Assembly (NCBI GenBank): GCA_029882975.1
Contig: JAOUJW010000012.1
Span: 62,001 to 126,000 of the forward strand
Reading direction: 5' to 3'
Origin: Gammaproteobacteria bacterium
GTDB lineage: Bacteria; Pseudomonadota; Gammaproteobacteria; SZUA-152
Length of the DNA: 64,000 nucleotides
Made by a program: the position numbers and the translations under genes. Positions within the stretch are counted from its first letter, which is position 1. Each line of letters starts with the position of its first letter. The notes beneath the pieces are model-generated. The model had not been told where the DNA came from. It did no database searches and worked only from the letters and a program-made list of their open reading frames with translations. This document shows, piece after piece, positions 34,189 through 43,800 of the stretch.

Positions 34189-34530
34189 GTGAAAAATAAC
34201 GGAAGTAAACAAAAAATCTTATTCTTGGTCTCTATCCTATTTTCAGGCTTTGCGTATGCAGATCCATGGTCGGGATGGACCAAGATAAATACCATGTATC
34301 CACATAATGGTGGTCTCAATATACTTATTGGATACGCAAACCCCAATTTTTCTTCATGTGACAATGGTACAAGATACAATTTATCTATCACGCATCCTAA
34401 TTATAAAGTAATGGCGGCGAACATTATGTCTGCCTATGCATTGGGGAAAGAGATAAATATAAATATTCATGGGCATAATATTGATACGCCTGTATGTGCC
34501 CCTACTTTCAATCGTTTAATGATTCGGTAA
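34189..34530 (+). CDS. Small secreted protein, first member of the paralogous array
   Basis: The 113-residue protein starts at GTG 34189 with GGAGGA upstream. It has a signal peptide (KILFLVSILFSGFAYA, cleaved before DPW) and an 88-residue mature part. It shares the plan seen throughout this region: an early strand with small polar turns, a Cys in the middle (FSSCDNG), then a helix plus strand of the form A-N-I-M-S-A-Y-A-L-G-K-E-I-N-I and a last Cys near the end (PVCAPTF). Two cysteines could form a disulfide in the periplasm or outside the cell. The function is unknown. About 290 bp of apparently empty AT-rich DNA separate it from the toxin-antitoxin remains. Confidence 0.75.
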   Translation: MKNNGSKQKILFLVSILFSGFAYADPWSGWTKINTMYPHNGGLNILIGYANPNFSSCDNGTRYNLSITHPNYKVMAANIMSAYALGKEININIHGHNIDTPVCAPTFNRLMIR

Positions 34531-34546
34531 CTAGCAAGGGTACGCA

Positions 34547-34939
34547 ATGAAAAAAACGTCGTGGTTATTCATTCTATTGGTTTCTATTAGCGGTACCGTT
34601 AATGCGGGTACGAACTGTTTTTTTGGCGGATCTCAAAATGTGCCGTTATGTCAATATTATGGGAAAATATCTGATGTATATATAAACAGCGCAAACAATA
34701 TCTTGCTATATATGACTGAATCGGTAACCGAAGCAGAGCTTACAGAAGTAGGTTTTTCTGTGCCAATTGGTAATAGGAAAGCCATAATATTACCCGTAAC
34801 AGAAAATCCGGATTTGGCAAAGATGGTTTATGCAACAGCACTAACGGCGCTAGCAGCAAACAAAACGGTAATGATTCAAATGTATACCGTAACTAGTGGC
34901 TATTTGAAATTCGATAGAATTTGGTTAAAAAATCAATAG
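34547..34939 (+). CDS. Small secreted protein of the paralogous array
   Basis: The 130-residue protein is 16 bp downstream of the previous gene. It has a signal peptide MKKTSWLFILLVSISGTVNA and an N-terminal extension with two Cys (NCFFGG, PLCQYYG) that most relatives lack. The shared core follows: ISDVYINSANNILLYM as the first strand pair and MVYATALTALAANKTVMIQM as the helix-strand signature. The last strand (FDRIWLKNQ) closes the domain, and the usual C-terminal Cys is absent. The function is unknown; secretion to the periplasm or beyond is likely. Confidence 0.75.
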   Translation: MKKTSWLFILLVSISGTVNAGTNCFFGGSQNVPLCQYYGKISDVYINSANNILLYMTESVTEAELTEVGFSVPIGNRKAIILPVTENPDLAKMVYATALTALAANKTVMIQMYTVTSGYLKFDRIWLKNQ

Positions 34940-34974
34940 ATTTTTATGGGCATTATAGAGGTGGGTTGCGCTTA

Positions 34975-35049
34975 ATGAAAATGATCATGATTGTCGTTGT
35001 AGTCTTTTCACTTTTTCCTGTATTGGGTTGGTCGATTACCAGGATGTAG
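34975..35049 (+). pseudogene. Signal-peptide remnant of another array member
   Basis: ATG 34975 has GAGGTGGG upstream and reads a perfect secretion signal ([18 protein letters not shown]) followed by only WSITRM and a TAG. It looks like a family gene truncated just after the signal peptide. The 50 bp that follow before the next gene do not restore a relative. Confidence 0.5.
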
Positions 35050-35101
35050 ATCTATTAAAACTACTAAAAATAGAAATATTAAAAAAAGCGGTGGAGGCTT
35101 T

Positions 35102-36559
35102 ATGATTCTTCAGGGGAAGAAAACCAATAGAAACGGAACTAAACTCGTATTTTTAATCTTTAGTATACTATTTACTAGCCAATCCTTGGCGAGAATATCT
35201 TGTTATTTTGGTGCAGACAATACCGCCAGAGATAACGAAGTAATTATCTCTGAACAAGTAGATAACAGTTGCGCGCTTTATAATATAAGCGTGGAATTAG
35301 CCACAGTCTCAAACGGCATCTACGGATGTAAAGGATACTCTAACCCTTTGCTAATTGGCACATATGGTGGGGATTATTCTGTGCCGGCTGGCTATACATT
35401 TATTTTGTCTGGCAGCTCTTCCAAGTGTTCCGTAAGAAGTAACTATGGCCAAAGACGATATTTTCTCAATGAGCCGCCAGTGGCGGGATATAGAATGCTG
35501 CTGGTGGATGTAAATGAGCCTTTAAACGCACAAATAATCGCGACAGATTCGAATAATGACAGCTTAACCTATTCGATCGTCAATGGCGGAGGTCCTCAAA
35601 ACGGTCTAGCGTCTTTGACTGCCGCTGGACAATTATACTACCAACCAAACTTAGATTACTCTGGCAGTGATCACATTATGTATCAAGTAACGGACAGTAA
35701 AAGTTTTCCAGTTTTCGGAGACATTGTTGTGAATGTAGGGAACAGTATAGAAAACGATTTGATCTTAACACCGTTTACTTTGACTGCCCAACAAGGCGAA
35801 AAATGGGGGCTTCAGATAGGTGCTGCTAAATACAGGAAAGAAGACGGTACGTTGGTCAGTGTGCCGGATTCGGATTTAGCGGTTTTCCCGAACAACTCCG
35901 AGTTACCCCTGCACGGTACCGTAGAGCGGGTAGAAAGTTTCAATAATTATTTTCTGTATCAATCGACGCCCACCTACATCGGTGAAGATAGAATTGGATT
36001 TATTGTGAGAGATAGCAGCAATCGCTTGGGAACTGTTACCGTCTCTGTTGTGGTCACCGAATACGACGCGGATGGCGATGGGGTATTCAATACTACGGAT
36101 AACTGCATATATGTTCCTAATGCCAATCAATCGGACATTGATGGAGACCTGGTGGGTGATGTTTGTGATTTGGATGCGGATGGTGACGGCATGCCTAATG
36201 AGTTTGAAACTCAAAACGGTTTAAACTATCTCAATGCAGCGGATGCAAATTTAGATGCGGATACCGATGGTTTGAGCAATTTGGAAGAATATCAAGCAGG
36301 AACTAATGTAAATTTAGTGGATACAGACGGTGACACTCTTACCGATTTATTTGAAGTAAGAAACGGCTTAGAGCTTGGCGTAGATGATTCCAGTGCCGAC
36401 CCGGATTTGGATAAGCTTTCAAATTTTGAAGAACAATCCTTAGGAACCAACCCAAAGAAAAAAGACACAGATGATGATGGTATAAATGACAATGAGGATT
36501 CTATCCCAACCTTAAATAATGGTGTGTTGGTGCCAATATTCTCTATTATATTGAACTAA
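35102..36559 (+). CDS. Secreted Ig-like and thrombospondin type-3 repeat protein
   Basis: The 485-residue protein has GGAGG before ATG 35102. It has a signal peptide ([17 protein letters not shown]), a Cys-containing N-terminal part, and a cadherin/Big-type domain at about 120-215 ([30 protein letters not shown]). A second beta domain follows, then calcium-binding thrombospondin type-3 repeats from about 320 ([58 protein letters not shown]). It ends with a short hydrophobic tail ([11 protein letters not shown]). Such proteins are surface or secreted stalks. It stands among the small paralogues as if part of the same set. No enzyme domain was seen. Confidence 0.78.
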   Translation: MILQGKKTNRNGTKLVFLIFSILFTSQSLARISCYFGADNTARDNEVIISEQVDNSCALYNISVELATVSNGIYGCKGYSNPLLIGTYGGDYSVPAGYTFILSGSSSKCSVRSNYGQRRYFLNEPPVAGYRMLLVDVNEPLNAQIIATDSNNDSLTYSIVNGGGPQNGLASLTAAGQLYYQPNLDYSGSDHIMYQVTDSKSFPVFGDIVVNVGNSIENDLILTPFTLTAQQGEKWGLQIGAAKYRKEDGTLVSVPDSDLAVFPNNSELPLHGTVERVESFNNYFLYQSTPTYIGEDRIGFIVRDSSNRLGTVTVSVVVTEYDADGDGVFNTTDNCIYVPNANQSDIDGDLVGDVCDLDADGDGMPNEFETQNGLNYLNAADANLDADTDGLSNLEEYQAGTNVNLVDTDGDTLTDLFEVRNGLELGVDDSSADPDLDKLSNFEEQSLGTNPKKKDTDDDGINDNEDSIPTLNNGVLVPIFSIILN

Positions 36560-36576
36560 TAGACGGGGTGGATAGT

Positions 36577-36921
36577 ATGAAAATTGCGCTATATGTTATC
36601 TTTTTTATGTTCTTGTGTGCTTCTGTAGAGGCTGCTGTACAATGTGGAGTCACAATAAACAGGGTATTGGTGTACAAAGATGGAAGTGTGAATGTGATCC
36701 ATTCTGGGAGAGGAGATTATACATATATTTGTAATCTAAACTCGACTTGGAAAGGGGTGGGGGTCACAACATGTGCGATGTGGACAAGTATGTTAATTAA
36801 AAAGAAAGAAAATGGTGGGACAACACAGTTCTACTATGCGGATTCGCCGGATTACGATTCTTGTGGAAATCTCCCAACCTATGCGGCTTCCCCTTCACCT
36901 ATTTATATAGGAGATATGTAG
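36577..36921 (+). CDS. Small secreted protein of the array, four-cysteine subtype
   Basis: The 114-residue protein starts at ATG 36577 (an in-frame GTG nine bases earlier has a poorer position). The signal peptide is MKIALYVIFFMFLCASVEA. The mature protein has VQCGVTINRVLVYKDGSVNV, then YICNLNSTW, TTCAMWTSMLIKK and a final DSCGN. The four Cys and the Trp residues are shared with the genes at 37837 and 38285, defining a subtype. The following gene starts directly at the next base. The function is unknown. Confidence 0.75.
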   Translation: MKIALYVIFFMFLCASVEAAVQCGVTINRVLVYKDGSVNVIHSGRGDYTYICNLNSTWKGVGVTTCAMWTSMLIKKKENGGTTQFYYADSPDYDSCGNLPTYAASPSPIYIGDM

Positions 36922-37281
36922 ATGTCGATAGGAAACATAAAAGGTGTTCTATTTGGAGTTGTGGCGGGTTTATTTCTGCCACAGGCAAATGGCCATGCGG
37001 GTTCCTACCAAGGTAGGGTGACTAATGTATTCGCTTACAATAATAAAGTCTATGTGTTCGTGAAAAATGGAAACTTTGACAACAACAATACCTGTACTGG
37101 TTCAGTTCAGTCTTTAACACTTTGGCTGGACCCTCAATCAGATTATTCTAAAGCGATGTTGTCTATAGCTCTAACCGCAAAAACTACCGATAAAACGGTT
37201 TGGGTTGCCGGTAACAATGTGTGCACGGGGGCGCCTTCTGGGTATGCGGAAGGGATGTTAGCAATAGACCTGAAAGGGTAG
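36922..37281 (+). CDS. Small secreted protein of the array
   Basis: The 119-residue protein's ATG touches the previous stop, with AGGAG eight bases upstream. The signal peptide ends near ANGHA. The core reads GRVTNVFAYNNKVYVFVKNG, one Cys (NTCTGS), SLTLWLD, then the signature SKAMLSIALTAKTTDKTVWV and NVCTGAP as the second Cys. It is one of the clearest members for defining the family consensus. It is probably cotranscribed with 36577. The function is unknown. Confidence 0.78.
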   Translation: MSIGNIKGVLFGVVAGLFLPQANGHAGSYQGRVTNVFAYNNKVYVFVKNGNFDNNNTCTGSVQSLTLWLDPQSDYSKAMLSIALTAKTTDKTVWVAGNNVCTGAPSGYAEGMLAIDLKG

Positions 37282-37285
37282 CAAG

Positions 37286-37396
37286 ATGACAGAAGCCAAT
37301 AACTGGTACGGCGTAAGGTTCTATTTAGAAGCCACAAACGACTGAAACTTTGGTGCTTGCAATACCCAATTAGAAGATACTGATCCTTATGCATAG
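37286..37396 (+). pseudogene. Broken array member (first half, with an internal stop)
   Basis: A frame starting five bases after the previous gene reads MTEANNWYGVRFYLEATND, then TGA (37343-37345), then NFGACNTQLEDTDPYA and TAG. The G-V-R-F-Y-L strand and the F-x-A-C-N Cys fit the first half of the family domain. The signal peptide and the helix-strand half are missing. I read it as a decayed paralogue, with moderate certainty. Confidence 0.45.
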
Positions 37397-37455
37397 GAAA
37401 TGATCTGATGTATTTTAATGTTGTGACTTATGATTAAGCGGGAGTAGAGGTGAGG

Positions 37456-37812
37456 ATGATTATCAGAACTTGTTTTTGTGTTTCGATATTTACTTTCTTG
37501 GTATTGATGAGCGCTTCCGCATTTGGAAACTGTGCTCCTACATACTGTAAAGGATCGGTCAATGATGTGCTGGAATTTGTGTACGTTCACGAAAATGGTA
37601 ACATTTATATGAAAGTGGTAGATCCACAGAAAGATCTATTAAATTGCACTCTTTCCGAGGGGGTGTATATGACTCTCGATGCTGCAAATAGCAGACAAAG
37701 AGAAATATACGCAACTCTACTAACGGCAATATCTACCAAGAGAACAATCACCCTTAGAATTACAGAAAACACATCAAATTGCCGCGTATCCTATATTATG
37801 ATGAACATTTAG
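37456..37812 (+). CDS. Small secreted protein of the array
   Basis: The 118-residue protein starts at ATG 37456, after GAGG; an in-frame GTG at 37450 is an alternative. The signal peptide (CFCVSIFTFLVLMSASAFG) is followed by NCAPTYCKG, a double Cys, then VNDVLEFVYVHENGNIYMKV, NCTLSEGVYMTLD and the signature REIYATLLTAISTKRTITLRI. The last Cys is in TSNCRVSYI. ILLTAISTKR wording is shared with the gene at 50257 on the far side of the RHS gene, linking the two halves of the array. The function is unknown. Confidence 0.77.
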   Translation: MIIRTCFCVSIFTFLVLMSASAFGNCAPTYCKGSVNDVLEFVYVHENGNIYMKVVDPQKDLLNCTLSEGVYMTLDAANSRQREIYATLLTAISTKRTITLRITENTSNCRVSYIMMNI

Positions 37813-37836
37813 TTATCCTGGAAAAGGTCATTAAAA

Positions 37837-38205
37837 ATGAAGCTAAGGTGTATTGGTGTTCTTTCAAAAACATTGATTGTAGCTTTGTTGATTGTAGTGT
37901 CTAGCAATGTAAATGCGGGTGTAAAGTGTTCCGGGTTTGTGCGGGTTTTGGCAATTGGACCAAAATCCGGGATACTCCAAGTAGACTCTGGTTTTGGCGT
38001 ACATTATTTATGTAAGGTTCATGATGTAATGAATGGCGTACACCCGGAAATTTGTAAAACATGGTTTACTATGTTTATGACCGCGAAGATAGCCAATAAA
38101 AAAATAGCGCAATATTATGACGACGGATCAATATGTTCAGCGGAATATTTGGGAAATTGGGCAATTCCAAAAGTATTTCCATATTTCGTTAACATGGAAA
38201 ATTAG
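37837..38205 (+). CDS. Small secreted protein of the array, four-cysteine subtype
   Basis: The 122-residue protein has a signal peptide ending SSNVNA, then GVKCSGFVRVLAIGPKSGIL, HYLCKVHDVMNG, PEICKTWFTMFMTAKIANKK and SICSAEY. Cys spacing and the C-K-x-W-F-x-M-F motif match the genes at 36577 and 38285. It lies 24 bp after the previous member, so it is probably in the same transcript. The function is unknown. Confidence 0.76.
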   Translation: MKLRCIGVLSKTLIVALLIVVSSNVNAGVKCSGFVRVLAIGPKSGILQVDSGFGVHYLCKVHDVMNGVHPEICKTWFTMFMTAKIANKKIAQYYDDGSICSAEYLGNWAIPKVFPYFVNMEN

Positions 38206-38284
38206 GGAATGCTGTTTTGCTATAGATGTAGGCAATAGAGCATCTAAATTCGTTCCAGTATTTTTAAGTTTTTAGGGGGGGGTA

Positions 38285-38650
38285 GTGAAGAAAATAGTAT
38301 TTTCAATTTCATGCGTTCTTATGTCAACGAATCTAATAGCAGGGACATTGACTTGTAACAACGTGAAAGTTAATAAGGTGGCTTATCATGGAACCAATAA
38401 ATTGATGGTTCAATTAAGTAATATGAATTACCCCGTGTTTTTTTGTAACCCCGACGGTCAATGGAGCGTTCCCGGAACGTCGTACGTGATGGGGCCGGAA
38501 ACATGTAAATCTGTTTTTTCTATGTTTCTATCAGCAAAAGTTAGCGGTGCAGTGCTGACCCGTGTTCATTTTGATGGTGACGACGTTCCGGCTACGTGTG
38601 ACAGTTGGGAGCCGTGGAAATCTGCTGTAATTAGGTATGTGAATTTCTAG
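38285..38650 (+). CDS. Small secreted protein of the array, four-cysteine subtype
   Basis: The 121-residue protein starts at GTG 38285 just after a G-rich ribosome site. The signal peptide MKKIVFSISCVLMSTNLIA precedes LTCNNVKVNKVAYHGTNKL, VFFCNPDGQW, ETCKSVFSMFLSAKVSG and ATCDSWEPW. The C-N-x-D-G-x-W and C-K-x-x-F-x-M-F pieces show close relation to 36577 and 37837. The function is unknown. Confidence 0.75.
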   Translation: MKKIVFSISCVLMSTNLIAGTLTCNNVKVNKVAYHGTNKLMVQLSNMNYPVFFCNPDGQWSVPGTSYVMGPETCKSVFSMFLSAKVSGAVLTRVHFDGDDVPATCDSWEPWKSAVIRYVNF

Positions 38651-38716
38651 AATTTAAAAGGAAGTGCCTTCTTATTTCAAACGTATTGCTTTAAAAAAAT
38701 TAAAAGAGAGTAGCTT

Positions 38717-39019
38717 ATGAAAGGATTAATTTTCGCAATGGGTTTATTCTATTCTTTATCGGCACAAGCTATAGATTGTCCGCCCGCGAAAGTTGTACAT
38801 TTACAACCACAAAAAGCAAATATACTGGTTAAGCTTGAGGGACAGGATTGGCACAAAGTCGGCAGTGCAGACGATCCAGGTGCGAAAGCAATGTACAGTG
38901 CATTATTGGCCGCACAGATGGCAGGTAGAACAGTAACTATAAGATATCCAGACGGCTATGATTGCTTGGCATATGAATTGTCTACTGACGCTTATATGGT
39001 GCGCACACACAACCAATAG
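38717..39019 (+). CDS. Small secreted protein of the array, shortest member
   Basis: The 100-residue protein has a signal peptide MKGLIFAMGLFYSLSAQA and a mature domain of about 81 residues: DCPPAKVVHLQPQKANILVK, WHKVGS, the signature GAKAMYSALLAAQMAGRTVTIRY and YDCLAYEL. With two Cys and little extra sequence it probably shows the minimal domain. The function is unknown. Confidence 0.75.
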   Translation: MKGLIFAMGLFYSLSAQAIDCPPAKVVHLQPQKANILVKLEGQDWHKVGSADDPGAKAMYSALLAAQMAGRTVTIRYPDGYDCLAYELSTDAYMVRTHNQ

Positions 39020-39118
39020 ATGTTTTGCTTAGAGGCTCTGTGAAAATATTGGGGTTGTTTTATAGGGAAGGGCTTCATATTGAGCTGGAATCGGTCAATC
39101 GACACATAGGGGAATACG

Positions 39119-39475
39119 ATGAAACTGGCGGTAAAGATCGGATTGCTAATACTATTAGTAATAAATTCATCTGCTTTATTCGCTGCACGAGGGTACATTG
39201 GTCAAAACCCTGTGTCGGAAGTGGTAACCGTAGCATCAAGCAATTTTTGCGGTCCAAACGGAGGCGCTTGTTTGATTATATATTTTAAAGGGGGAGGGAT
39301 AGGGTGCAGCCCGGCAAGTAATAGGATTGCTAATAGAACGAGCATTCCAAATTACAAAGATGCCAAAAATTACGCTTTAATTTCGTTAGCTACAGGCAAG
39401 AAATTTAGAACGTACGCGTCAATGGATTTTTGCGCTGATGCGGAAAATATTAATGCGAATAGTTTTTCTGTTTAA
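39119..39475 (+). CDS. Small secreted protein of the array, twin of the gene at 51633
   Basis: The 118-residue protein has a signal peptide ending NSSALFA, then ARGYIGQNPVSEVVTVASSN, FCGPNGGACLIIYFKGG, KNYALISLATGKKFRTYAS and DFCADAENI. It is about four-fifths identical to the protein at 51633, some 12.5 kb away, and the surrounding DNA is similar too. Its stop is a TAA where the twin has a Tyr codon; the bases beyond still read E-I-A-N like the twin's end, so this copy lost a few C-terminal residues by a point change. The function is unknown. Confidence 0.78.
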   Translation: MKLAVKIGLLILLVINSSALFAARGYIGQNPVSEVVTVASSNFCGPNGGACLIIYFKGGGIGCSPASNRIANRTSIPNYKDAKNYALISLATGKKFRTYASMDFCADAENINANSFSV

Positions 39476-39742
39476 GAAATTGCGAATTAGGTGCGTAGTG
39501 CGTATGTTATACGATCGAACTATATAGACTGCTGTGTTATGTTATTTGCATAGGGCTCGAAGGGTATGTTTGTTAGGATGTAGGATTGTGCGAATAACAA
39601 TCAGTTTTGGTTGTGCGAGTAATAAGCATAGGCTCCTAGAAAAATAGGTTTTTTGATTGAGTTAGGGTTTTGTGGTATAAAGCGCCTTACAAAAAAAGCT
39701 AGATAAAAAATATAATTGTATAAGTATTAAGTATTAAATCCT

Positions 39743-40789
39743 ATGAAAATTCCGAAAATATTTTATATTGTCCCATCGATTATGGTGTTGATTTTCTTTA
39801 CTAATGCCTATGCCAACGATAAAAAATCAGACTTGGACTTGGTTAAGTCGTTTGTTGCTACTGTTCATAAAGAAAATCCGACTATAGAAGACTATCAATA
39901 CTTCTTCGGTTATACGGATATCGAAGAAATGCAGTGGCAGTGGAAAGATTGCCAGGAGACGCAAGGGAAGAAAAATAGTGATGGTAAAAAAAGTTGTTAT
40001 TCAGTCACGGCCAGGAAATGGCTTCTCAAGAATAGGAGTTCTTCTAGCTATTTCAATTGGCTTAAGAGTATTGTCCCTGACGGGATAGCAAAAAATATTA
40101 AAACCGAAAAATCAGTGTATAAGAATTTAAAGGGTAGTTTGATTGAGGTGAAAATTAGCGGGGTTAAGCTGAGCTTCTGGCGGCCAACCAAGAATAGTGA
40201 GATTTTGGGGAATCTAAACCTAATAATGATCAATAATATGCCTGTATCCGTTCTTGCAAGATTCAGTGGTGCGTCTTCTTACTGGGAGTCAAAAGGAAGA
40301 AAGGGATTAGTGCAACCATTGTCTGAAAAAGAACGTGCCAAGAAAGAGCAGAAACTTAAAGAGATCTGTGATAAATCCCCCGCATGTGTAAAACGAGAAA
40401 AAGAAAAAGCATTTTTAAAAAAGCGTTCTGATTTATACCAAGAATTGGGTCGGAAGGTAAAAAAATGGTGCAAAGAAGATAGAAGTGCGTGTGATGGTTA
40501 CAGAAAGGATAAATTGCTATTCGAAAAACAGTCAATAGAAATTCGATCCGAATGTGAAAATAGTATGGAGAAGTGCGTATCCTCTATGTCTTCCGGTTAT
40601 AAGAAAGATTTGGAATTATTAGGAAGCTTCTGTAAAAACGAAAGAGCGTTGTGTGACCAAATAATTGCGGTCGATAAAGAGCACTACAGTAAAAAGGTAA
40701 CTTGGTGTAATAGTCAAAAAGAAGTTTGTGATAAAAAATATTCCCGCTATGAAAGGGTTATGCATAAGATATTGTCAGGCAAAAAATAA
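39743..40789 (+). CDS. Secreted Lys-rich protein with repeated C-x6-C motifs
   Basis: The 348-residue protein has a signal peptide (IVPSIMVLIFFTNAYA). The first half is a globular part of unknown family (VKSFVATVHKENPTIEDYQYFF, WLLKNRSSSSYF). The second half is helical and highly charged, with five Cys pairs: ICDKSPACV (x5), then WCKEDRSACD, ECENSMEKCV, FCKNERALCD and WCNSQKEVCD (x6), starting near residues 209, 243, 270, 297 and 322. Cys pairs at this spacing could staple helical hairpins. It lies 39 bp before the RHS gene and may be cotranscribed with it. About 270 bp of apparently empty sequence precede it. I do not recognise the family. Confidence 0.65.
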   Translation: MKIPKIFYIVPSIMVLIFFTNAYANDKKSDLDLVKSFVATVHKENPTIEDYQYFFGYTDIEEMQWQWKDCQETQGKKNSDGKKSCYSVTARKWLLKNRSSSSYFNWLKSIVPDGIAKNIKTEKSVYKNLKGSLIEVKISGVKLSFWRPTKNSEILGNLNLIMINNMPVSVLARFSGASSYWESKGRKGLVQPLSEKERAKKEQKLKEICDKSPACVKREKEKAFLKKRSDLYQELGRKVKKWCKEDRSACDGYRKDKLLFEKQSIEIRSECENSMEKCVSSMSSGYKKDLELLGSFCKNERALCDQIIAVDKEHYSKKVTWCNSQKEVCDKKYSRYERVMHKILSGKK

Positions 40790-40827
40790 TCGTCTGATTC
40801 GAATTTACGATTCCGGGGCTATTAAGG

Positions 40828-43800
40828 ATGTATAAAAAGAAAATATTTCTTAATCTATTTATATTAATCGGCATTACTCAGTTATATGTAGGAGCCGCTT
40901 GGTCTCATATGTCGACAGTTCCAGATGATTCAGATGTTCTATACGACATTCAGCAGAATTGTGTTCCGACTTTTTATGTGGATGGGCAGCCAGTCAATTC
41001 GTACCTGGAACCCGGCTGCGAAAACAATTTAACCGATGTTGTAGATCCGCTAGCCGAATTAGCTGGCCATATAGCTTTTGAGACTGCAGGATGGGTCGAT
41101 CCTGCAAGTCGGGTGTACCCTGGGACGATTCCTGTGGGGGCAGACAAGACTGAACAACAAGCAGTAGATGACCTCGTGAATAGTTATCTTATGGATGAGT
41201 GTGCGAATGCATATCCGGATGAAACATGCCAAACAAAAACATTAGTAGAAGGCTCAGTAGCGGTCGGAGCTTGGGTGTGGAATTATGGAGTGTATTCGGC
41301 AAGAGTAACCTTTAAATATAACGATTATTATAGACAATGTGGCGAATTTGGCTGTGACGAATATAGGTCTGAAAAAAGTGTAGATTCTTATGCTCAGCGA
41401 ACAGATCAATGTACAAATGATTACCCAGATTCTTATTCACCAGGGGTATGTTCAAATGTATCGTTGGTTAATGAGCCTGAGTTGTACAGTTTTGCATGCG
41501 ATAACGCTGTAGTGGACAGTGCGCTGAGCTTCGTAAGTAATGGAAGTACAGCTGATGTTAAAGTTTCGCATCTATGTGTCGTTTATTTGGGCAACCAGAT
41601 TGATAGCTCGCCGAGTTTTCTAGATCATACCGTCAGAGTGACAAGGAATTGGACTTGTCCCCATGGCCATATATCAGGTGTTCCAAACTTTTCATGTGAT
41701 TTAGTTAACACTCCACCAATTGTAACGCCAACCACTGCGCCGGAAGCACTGATTAATACCACGTACCAGTATACGCCTACGGTGACCGATGATGGGCATC
41801 CTCTGCCGCTAGAGTACAGAGTCGTATTTCAACCGTCTTGGTTAAATCTAAATACCTTTACAGGGCAATTGTCCGGGAATGTTCCACCTTCTGCGGGAGG
41901 TGGGGTGGCTTTTCTGTGGTATGCATCAGATGGTTTAGATGAAGTCATGGTGGATGTTAACTTCAATGTCAATAGGTTACCAACGGCCAACGCAGGTGCC
42001 GATCAAGTCGTAGATCTACCCGATGGAACTCCATCCGTCACCGCAACATTCATTGGCTCTGCGTATGACGCCGACGGCGATCCATTGATATATACCTGGG
42101 ACTTCGGCGATGAAAGCTACGGCTCAGGTTCGACCGCATCTCACACGTATACTCAAGCGGGGACGTATACGGTTACTTTTTATGTATCTGATGGTAAAAA
42201 TCCCGCAGTTTCGGATTCGCTCCAGATATTGGTAAACGATAACCCAACAGCCCGTGCCGGTGGACCCTATAACACCAATTTAAATATACCCGTTCAATTT
42301 AGTGCAAGTACCTCATTCGATTCCACACCAACCGGAGTGCTTACCTATCAATGGGACTTTGGTGACGGTAGCCCCGTCAGCACATTGGAGAATCCAACGC
42401 ATACTTTTGTTACGGCACCATCCCAAGATGTCACGTTAACAGTTAGCGACGGACGTTTATCATCCACTGTCGCTGTAACAGTTAATGTCTTTGACGAAAC
42501 CGCCGTGGACGGTTTGGATGTCGGGTTAAACAATGGGCCTGCGGATTGTAATGGCTCAAACCCGATAAACGGAGCCACCGGTAACAAATACCAGTTAGAG
42601 TCCGATTATACAGGTGCGGGTCACTTCCCCTTGGTGTTCAATCGCCACTACAACAGTTATACCCCGGAGAGTGCCAGCTTGGGTAGAAACTGGCGTCATA
42701 CTTATGAGCGTTCCGTGGTAATTGATGCATCGCAAACTCCCAATGTGGCTCGCGTATACCGGCAGGATGGGGTATACATTACCTATATCAACAACACCGG
42801 CTCTTGGGTTCCACGCAGCAGTACGGTTACTGAACGGCTGGTTGTGGTGACTCCGCCTTCGGCTGGGGTCTTGGGTGTTTGGCAGTTCATTGACAATAGC
42901 GACAATGTAGAAACCTTTACGGAAACTGCATTTGGTAGTGGCTCCGGGCGATTAACTGAGATTAAGACCAGTCAAGGTTTTACTCAAACTCTAGCCTATT
43001 TCGCCAACGGTAAACTGGAAACGGTAACATCACAGTTCGGTCAACAATTAAGCTTTACGTATGATACCGCGGGTCGATTGGACACCGTAACCGATCCGGC
43101 GGACCGTATCATCAACTACGATTACGACAGCTTTGGTAATTTGGAGTACGTTACCTATCAAAGCACACCACAACTTATCCGACGACAGTATATTTATGAC
43201 CACAATCTGTATGCCAACCTACTGACCGGAATTGTGGATGAAAATAACAATCGCTATGCAACCTTTACCTACGATGCCATGGGTAGAGCGACATCAAGTT
43301 TTCACGCGACTGGTGCAAACACAGCGGATACGGTTACCTTCGACTACTCAGCCGTTGCAACTAGCGCAATTACGGCGGAAGTAGGTGATCCTGCAACTTT
43401 AGCGGGCGTGACCAATATAACCGACTCCAAAAACGAAACTCGAACATATGCCTACACCAATGAAGACGGTAAAATTAAAGTACGAATGATAGACGGGCAG
43501 GAGTGCCAGGTATGCGGCGTAACCGGTGGTATCAACACCTACGATGCCAACGGCTTCCCGGATATAGTCAAGGACTTCAAAGGTATCCAAACCGATTACA
43601 ACTATAACGCCAGAGGCCTACCGGAACAGCGCATAGAAGCGTTGGGCACCGCGGAGCAACGCACCTTTACAACACAATGGCATAATGACTATCGCGTTCC
43701 CCTTTGTGTCATCGAGCCGAGAAAATCCATTAAGTTTGACTATTTTCCGGGTACAGCACTGCTGCAAACGCGCACCGAAATTGATACCACGCCTGATGGC

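Noticed and set aside
39476..39742. Possible terminator CCTA-loop-TAGG followed by T6 near 39635
   Set aside because: The stem is only four or five bases; not convincing.
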